A stretch of DNA of 64,000 nt, from NCBI GenBank assembly GCA_001465935.1, contig LNKV01000003.1:812363-876362 (forward strand), read 5' to 3'. The notes beneath the pieces are model-generated. The model saw only the letters and a program-made list of their open reading frames with translations, did no database searches and was not told the origin of the DNA. A program made the translations under genes and the position numbers. This document shows positions 57,567 through 64,000 of the stretch, in pieces. Each line of letters starts with the position of its first letter. Positions within the stretch are counted from its first letter, which is position 1. The stretch comes from Clarireedia homoeocarpa. Taxonomy: Eukaryota > Ascomycota > Leotiomycetes > Helotiales > Rutstroemiaceae.

Positions 57567-59018
57567 TCAGACAAGGCTATTTGATAAGAATTTTTTCTGG
57601 TGGGATCAAGTATAAATAACGTAAAAAGGATGGTTATAAAGTAAAGCAGCCGTAGTATTGACTGTGCAGCAATGGGTCTAACGAACAGACCCGGCCAGTC
57701 AATGCCAAAATGTAGCCCTACGACGAGTACAGTAGGCTTTTAGTGAATCGTGGATGTCTTGTCAGGTGGATCTGTGTCCTTAAGTGAATATAGCATTAAC
57801 TAATTTGAATATGATAACAAATCCAATGGTGGTGTGACGGAACAGCGTAGTTCAGTTCAATACAAATGTGGGAAATTACAGCAGAAGAACGAAGGGTAAC
57901 TAGACCAGCTCCGCATCGTCAGTGCAGCCAATATTAGGGGAGGGGGGGTTAGTACCTGTACTAGTTTGCTTAAGAAATTGACTGGGCGTACATACTACAT
58001 ACAGTGATTGCACTCTTGTATCGTCACATATCTATCAGACACGAAGAAGATCTATCTCTCTTTACATGTGAAGAGACAACAAGACATTATGTTTATCGTA
58101 AGGGCTAGTTAGGAGACCGAAGACGTACTCGCTCGATTATGGCGGTGTTCTCTGATGCTTTCAAAGGGAAGAATCGCCACTTCAGAATTTATGTGATGAA
58201 ACCATGCTGGCCAAACAACAACCATTTATGCCTCACCGACGTTGCTAGTCAACTTACGCTCCACCTGTCCTATGGCACACATCCCACCTACTCGTAGATA
58301 GGTACAGGCTCCTAGTCAAATTCATCTTTACTCCAACTCATTCAATTTCCAATACTCTGCTGTGGCTCAACTCTGGATAGTGAGTACGTAGAAAGATAAG
58401 ATGAGGGGGGAAAGGGGTCAAGGAACCTCACTAGTTAAACACTCAAACCTTTGACGGCATGTTCTTTGGAGCTTGGTTTGTAGGATTGTGAATCGTGATA
58501 AAGATTATATATAAGGTTACAAAGTAAAATGCCGGATGAAGAAATCAGTGACTTACGTTTTCTATTACTGTCGTAACAGCGAAGACTTGCTCTTCTTCAT
58601 ATCACAGCAGAACAAGAACGGACAATAAGAGGTAAAATGCACACAATGACATTAAATGTATACACTTCAATTGCATGTTCATAAATGCATTACTGGCATC
58701 TAAGATCATCCCTCTATCTATTTCATTTTCATCTCTCCTTCAAAACATCGTTCGCGTGTATGCGCGTGTGTGCAGCTTCCCAAGCACCCTGAAAACAAAG
58801 GCTCAGCCGTAATACAATTTTGGGTGGCTGTTTTTTGTAAATTCTTTATAAAGCAATTAAGCTCTGGAATTTCCCAAGAAAACGCCGGGAATAAAGAACC
58901 CCAAATGCTAACGAACAACTCTTCAGGCCATTACGAAGGCAGACCTAAAACGCCATGGGACCAAATGCATGTTTCTTTTTTAGGTAATTGTTGATACATT
59001 AATGGATAAAATCAAAGC
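57567..59018. other. Intergenic, 3' side of RPB1
   Basis: About 1.45 kb without a supported gene. It holds the polyadenylation region of RPB1 and the promoter of the 271-aa gene. AT-rich. Confidence 0.5.
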
Positions 59019-62000
59019 TTAACTTCCGCGAGGAGAACTAGGTCATATCAGTGCTGAAAATAGTATGGTACTATAAGGATTAGGCTTACGTTGGAGAAAA
59101 TTGGGGAGAAGTAGGAGAATAAGATGGGCTGGTAGGGGAACTGTGCAAAGTTAGCTTAAATCGCATAATTTGTAATTGTGCAACATACTACTTCGGAGAA
59201 GTAACATTCCCCTGATGTTGAGGAGAAGAGGGACTCCAGTTTGGAGACGATGGAGAGTAAACAGGACTGGTAGGTGACAACCCCGAGCCCGGGGAGGTTT
59301 TGTTGCTGGAGAAGTTTGGACTAGTCGGGCTGTAATTTGGTGAAGTAGGAGAATATGATGGTGAAGTAGGACTGTACGATGGACTTGTGGGCGAGCCGTG
59401 CAAATTGGGAGACGTAGGCGAGTAGTTCGGTGATGTAGGACTGTATGAAGGTGACGTAGGAGACACAAAGCTGGGACTCGTAGGACTATAAGCAGGCGAC
59501 GTAGGCGTGAATGCAGGACTAACAGGTGAGAAGCGTGGAGATACAGCGTAACCAGGACTTGCGCTTCCCATCAGTGGAGAGGTTGGACTGTATCCAGGGC
59601 TGGATGGAGAGAATTGTGGTGACACAGGAGATTGGTTGAATGGGCTTTTTGGCGAGTACCCGCCACCTGGGCTTCGAGATCCAGCTCCATAAGGACTCTG
59701 TCCACCAAATCCGATTGTACCACTGTACTCGGTAGCGAAACCACTTGGGGTTTCCGAACCAGCACTTTGGATAGGAGAGAATGCAGCACCATAATCTGGA
59801 GTGCCAAGGTATCCGCCTTCGTTGAGAGGAGAGCCACTATCATAAGGTGTTGCGGCACCGCCATCGCCACCCTTGACAGGGATTCCCGCCATAAGACCCA
59901 TGCGGCTGTTGTCGGAAATGACGGTCTCTAACATTTTAGGATCCAACAAGACATCCATTTCTCCAGTACCCATAGGCGCGAGCTGACCGAGCATAACGTT
60001 TTCAGAAACACCGCGGCAGTCATCCAATTCACCGACAGCAGCGGCTTCAAGGAGAATCTCAACAGTCTCTTCAAAAGAACATCTCATCAAAGCTCCAGTG
60101 TCTGCACGATTGATACCATGACGAGTAATGGCCATGAGATGGCCTCGTGAGGTCATGATATCGACAAGCAAAGAAAGATGGCGATGATTGACATAAGAAC
60201 CGTCGAAAGCCAACACAAGTGTCAACTCGCGCATCAAAGCAGCACGAGCAGCCTCGATACCAAACACGTCAAAGATTTGGATAAAGTGATTAGAGTAGGT
60301 TCTTCGGGTGTCGACACCGGGCACGGTGAGAACGTCTCTAAGAGAAGTTCCACTAGTATCAAGGTACCATTCTTCACAGTCCTTGTCGTCCTTGCTAGCG
60401 ATTAATCTACCATCAGGTTTCTCGAAGAGTTTAGCTTCCTTGTTCAGGAAAGCTCGATCGATGCCAACGACACCACGAAGTGTGAGGGTATCAAGAATGT
60501 GTGCCTCGAGACGCTTGAGAATAGCATCTTCCTCGACGCCATCTTCATCATATTTGTTGTCGTTGCCGTTGATCATTCTGATACGAATGACTTGCTGCTC
60601 GGCATTGTTATCACTAAAGATGACAGCTAAGTCTTTTGGATAGTTTTCCTTGATCTTAAGCGCTACATCATCGACCTTGAGTCCCTTATCCAACATCTTC
60701 TGGCGATCGAGAATCAAACGGAGAAGCCATCTCGATTGATTGTCGATTGAATCGTGTTGCTCTTCTGGAATGATGAAGTAAGACTCGACCATATCAATAT
60801 CATCCTCAATAGTTGTAGATCTGATGTCAGGGTCATGGTAAATTTCAGTAGCGTGCATGACGGAACGCAATGTGGTATGTTCGACTGCGCTACGCAACCG
60901 TTTGGCAGTCTCCTGGTTAGCGCCCGCGCCCTCCTGGTAAACAACCATGGATGGTGTCTTGATGTTAGGAGCAATGTTCAGAATCTCCTTTAGACGAGGT
61001 ACACCAAGGGTGACGTTCTTCGAGGAAATACCAGTGAAATGGAAGGTGTTTAATGTCATTTGTGTTGCCGGCTCTCCGATAGATTGTGCAGCAAGGACAC
61101 CGACCATCTCACCTGGGTTGACCAAGGCTCTAGTGAAACGACTCTCTAATTCACCTAAAATATGCTCAAATGCGAGCTTGTTAAGATGCATCTTGAGTGC
61201 GACGCGCTTATAAGCAAGCCTGGAGCGCACTTGAGCCTTGATGAAAATCGTAGCATTATGCTGAGCTTCGATCGATAATGGATCGTTACCTCGGACAATT
61301 ATCATGCGATCAAGCAGCTGCTGAACTCTTGGAATGACATCCCTAGGATGTAAGTCACTTCGTTTTTCATCTTCTGTTCTAAAAAGTCTTCTTGCGCTGT
61401 CGATGATTCGCACGATGTTCAATGGGAGTTGGAAGTTATCGTCATCCTTGTCCTTGGTCCTGGCACGTTGGAAATCACGCAATATTTTTCTATCTGCGAC
61501 TAAAGCCTCATATTCTTGGTCGAGCAGATCCTGCGTGTGCGCATCTCCGCGCATCTCATTAGCATGTTCTAGAAGTTCGGGAGTAATGTTATCTGCGGTG
61601 ATGTCGAGACGATAACGGTCCTCGAATGCGGCATCGCTGATGTTAATATGATCAACCTTTTGTTTTTCGATGTAAACACCGTCCAAACCATCTTCACCAT
61701 ACACAAACTGCACGATGTCGCCAAGTGAGTTTCGGACTGTACCGTCATATTTCGCCATGACATCTTCAAGAGCTTTGACAAGACGACGTTGAATGTAACC
61801 AGTTTCTGCGGTCTTGACTGCAGTATCGATCAAACCTTCACGACCAGCCATGGCGTGGAAGAAGAATTCAGTGGGGGTAAGACCTCTAAGATATGAATTC
61901 TCAACGAAACCTCTCGATTCAGGAGAGTAATCATCCTTAGTGAAATGCGGTAAAGTTCTGTATTTGAAACCGAACGGGATACGCTTACCCTCGACAGACT

Positions 62001-64000
62001 GCTGACCCACGAGTGCAGACATTTGGGAGATATTAATGGTAGATCCTTTGGATCCAGAGCGAGCCATTTGCACAGCATTGTTGATATCCAAGAGACCATC
62101 CTCGGTCTTGGTACCAGCCTTGTTACGAGCTTCATTCAAAGCTTTAGAGACCTGACTCTCGAACGTTTCTCGAACGTTCATACCAGGAAGAGACTCAAGT
62201 TGATTGCTTGTAGCCTTCTCTGTAAGTTCAGTAACCTCGGCCTTTTGCTTTGCAATGGCCTCTTCGATTCTCTTAATGGTCTGCTGATTAGGAATCGTGT
62301 CACCGATACCAATACTGAATCCATTGTGGAGAAGCCAATAGTTGACGACTCGTTGACAGCCGTTGAAGAAAGCCATTGCAGCATCTGACCCTTGCTCATT
62401 GAAAACAATGTGAACGATACCACCACCGGATGCTCCCACATTCTTCTTGGTCAGAAGACCAAACATAAGTTCTCCCTCACGGATCATAACTCCATCATCC
62501 TTTAATGGAGCATCCTCACGATTTTCATTAAGACTGCTGAGGTTGACAATCTTTGGAATGATCATACTGACGACTTGCTTACCAGTCCATCTTGGTCGAG
62601 GCTTTAAAATGGCAGGTTGAGGGATTACACCATCCCATTCTGGAACCCACAGCAAGATGTTCATCAAGTGTTCTTTAGTGATGAACACATCTCTTCTACA
62701 GATCTTGTAGATACCAGCCAGTGTATCTTGGACAATACCCATAAGAGGTCCGTTTCTTTGGGGAGACACAATATTCAACGGCACCATGCAAAGATTCATA
62801 ACTTCAGCACGGGTTTCCTCTGTCTGTGGAACGTGCAAGTTCATCTCGTCTCCATCAAAATCTGCGTTATAAGGGGAGGTGACAGAAAGATTCAATCGGA
62901 AAGTCGAGTAGGGCATAACACGAACCCTGTGACCCATCATGGATTCCTTGTGCAGCGAAGGTTGACGATTGAAGATGATAAAGTCACCATCAATGATATG
63001 TCGCTCAACTTTCCATCCATATTCAAGAGAGATTGCCCCAGCGCGCTTGTGATGCCGAAGATCGATACGGACACCGTCGGAACGAATGACATACTTGGCA
63101 CCAGGATGCTCATCTGGGCCGTTCTTGACAAGCTGATGCAGTCTATCGATATTGAGTGGAGTTACGGTTTCGGGGTATGTCAGGATTCTGGCGATACTTC
63201 GGGGCACACCGACCTCGTCGAGCGATAAGTTAGGATCACCAGTAATAACGGTACGAGCAGAGAAATCCACACGCTTTCCCATCAAGTTTCCACGCAGCCG
63301 ACCTTCCTTTCCCTTTAGACGAGCTCGAATAGACTTGACAGGTCTGCCTGACTTCTGCAGAGCTTGTGGCTGTCCAGCAATGTCATTGTCCATGTAGGTT
63401 GCAACATGGTATTGGAGCAGAGCCTCGAAATCCTGTAGAATATGCTGAGGTGAACCTTCTTGTTGTGCTTGTCTGACATTGCCGTTGGCACGAATGATGT
63501 CACCCAGCTTGTACGTAAGATCATCCTCTCCACGCATTCCTTGGCCAGTACCATCCATAGAAATACTTGGTCTGACAGGTGGCGGTGGGACGGGAAGGAC
63601 CGTGATGATCATCCATTCAGGGCGAGCATAATCTGCGTTCAATCCGAGGTCTCTGATTTCCTCAGTAGATATACTGCGGAACACTTGCAGAGCCATTTCA
63701 GGAGTGATCTGTCGCTTGTCGGGAGAAACGGTCTCGCCGTCTTCATCCTTAGGAACCTTCCAGGTACCCCACAGCTGCAGAGCCGTTTGTCGTACTTCAG
63801 GCTGTGTATTTCCACAGCCTCCGTGAGATCTCTTTGCAAGCTCCTTTGGGTCTCCGTTGAACTCCTCCTCGTTCATGGTAACATCACTATCGCAAATCAT
63901 CTTAGGCTTGCAGAGCTTCCATATTGCCTCAAATCTACGTTTCGGGTCGCGAATAGAAACGGCTGCCTTGTAAGCTGGGTTGCTCTGATTTCGTGATGTT
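59019..64000 (-). CDS. rpb1: RNA polymerase II largest subunit RPB1 (5' end beyond the window)
   Basis: Exons 64000-59189, 59140-59090 and 59037-59019 are visible, about 1626 residues. The true start lies beyond 64000. The frame is already open at the edge and carries IWKLCKPKMICDSD, a conserved zinc-cluster pair. Signatures are GRLRGNLMGKRVDFSARTVI, the catalytic Mg site NADFDGDEMNLHVPQ, the bridge-helix region FFHAMAGREGLIDTAVKTAE, and the trigger loop QMTLNTFHFTGISSKNVTLG. The C-terminal domain holds about nine exact YSPTSP units mixed with degenerate ones. The apparent stop at 59188-59190 falls on a GTATGT donor. Splicing 48- and 52-nt introns adds KYSPTSPSYSPTSPQFSPTS and a PRGS end. RPB1 is the catalytic and CTD-bearing subunit of mRNA synthesis. 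Confidence 0.97.

Noticed and set aside
59188..59190. RPB1 stop codon
   Set aside because: The TAG is part of a GTATGT splice donor; downstream exons continue the heptads in phase.
1..64000. CRISPR array, rRNA operon, prophage or bacterial operon structure
   Set aside because: The tandem repeats have units of 2-15 bp without spacers. All recognised genes are eukaryotic, with spliceosomal introns.

Overview
The window is nuclear DNA from a filamentous ascomycete. The evidence is short spliceosomal introns (about 48-90 nt) with GTAAGT/GTATGT donors and CTRAY-like branch sites, a Zn2Cys6 regulator, MFS pumps, a hydroxamate-siderophore acyltransferase, a 2EXR-domain protein, and eukaryotic core genes (RPB1, TFB1, KGD1, MCU, eL20, MCR1). 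The protein style resembles Leotiomycetes (Sclerotiniaceae such as Botrytis or Sclerotinia). That placement is an impression, not a proof.

Layout, left to right. The last exon of a gene entering from the left (+) is followed by 3.5 kb of simple-repeat DNA. Then come an unknown protein (-), an NTF2-like protein (+), an MFS transporter (+), the mitochondrial calcium uniporter (-), a TA-flanked MITE, a 2EXR protein (-) and a siderophore acyltransferase (-). A gene-poor stretch at 18.4-26.2 kb holds a decayed, internally inverted Tc1/mariner-like transposase and one small His-rich gene (+). Next are KGD1 (-) and TFB1 (+), sharing a divergent promoter, then a long disordered protein with a zinc-ribbon-like tail (+), a single-pass membrane protein (-), a CSN12/Thp1-type PCI protein (-) divergent from ribosomal protein eL20 (+), an SRA-YDG protein (+), a large disordered protein (-), a small frame-disrupted gene (-), MCR1 (+), a second MFS transporter (+) facing a Zn2Cys6 regulator (-), a small unknown protein (-), and finally RPB1 (-), whose 5' end lies beyond the window.

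Most multi-exon models were rebuilt by hand. They were accepted only when donor, acceptor, codon phase and (where known) family sequence agreed. This recovered exons that a plain ORF reading loses: two extra 3' exons of RPB1 completing the CTD, the last exon of the siderophore enzyme, a 4-nt first exon of the eL20 gene, a 37-nt exon and a 49-nt intron in the Zn2Cys6 gene, and a 36-nt exon in the His-rich gene.

The genes are mostly unrelated housekeeping and accessory genes. I see no biosynthetic cluster, CRISPR array, rRNA or convincing tRNA, and no clearly new multi-gene system. The most interesting items are the SRA-domain protein, the RPB1 tail structure, the MITE and inverted transposon relic, the facing MFS/regulator pair, and the unexplained 3.5-kb low-complexity gap at the left.
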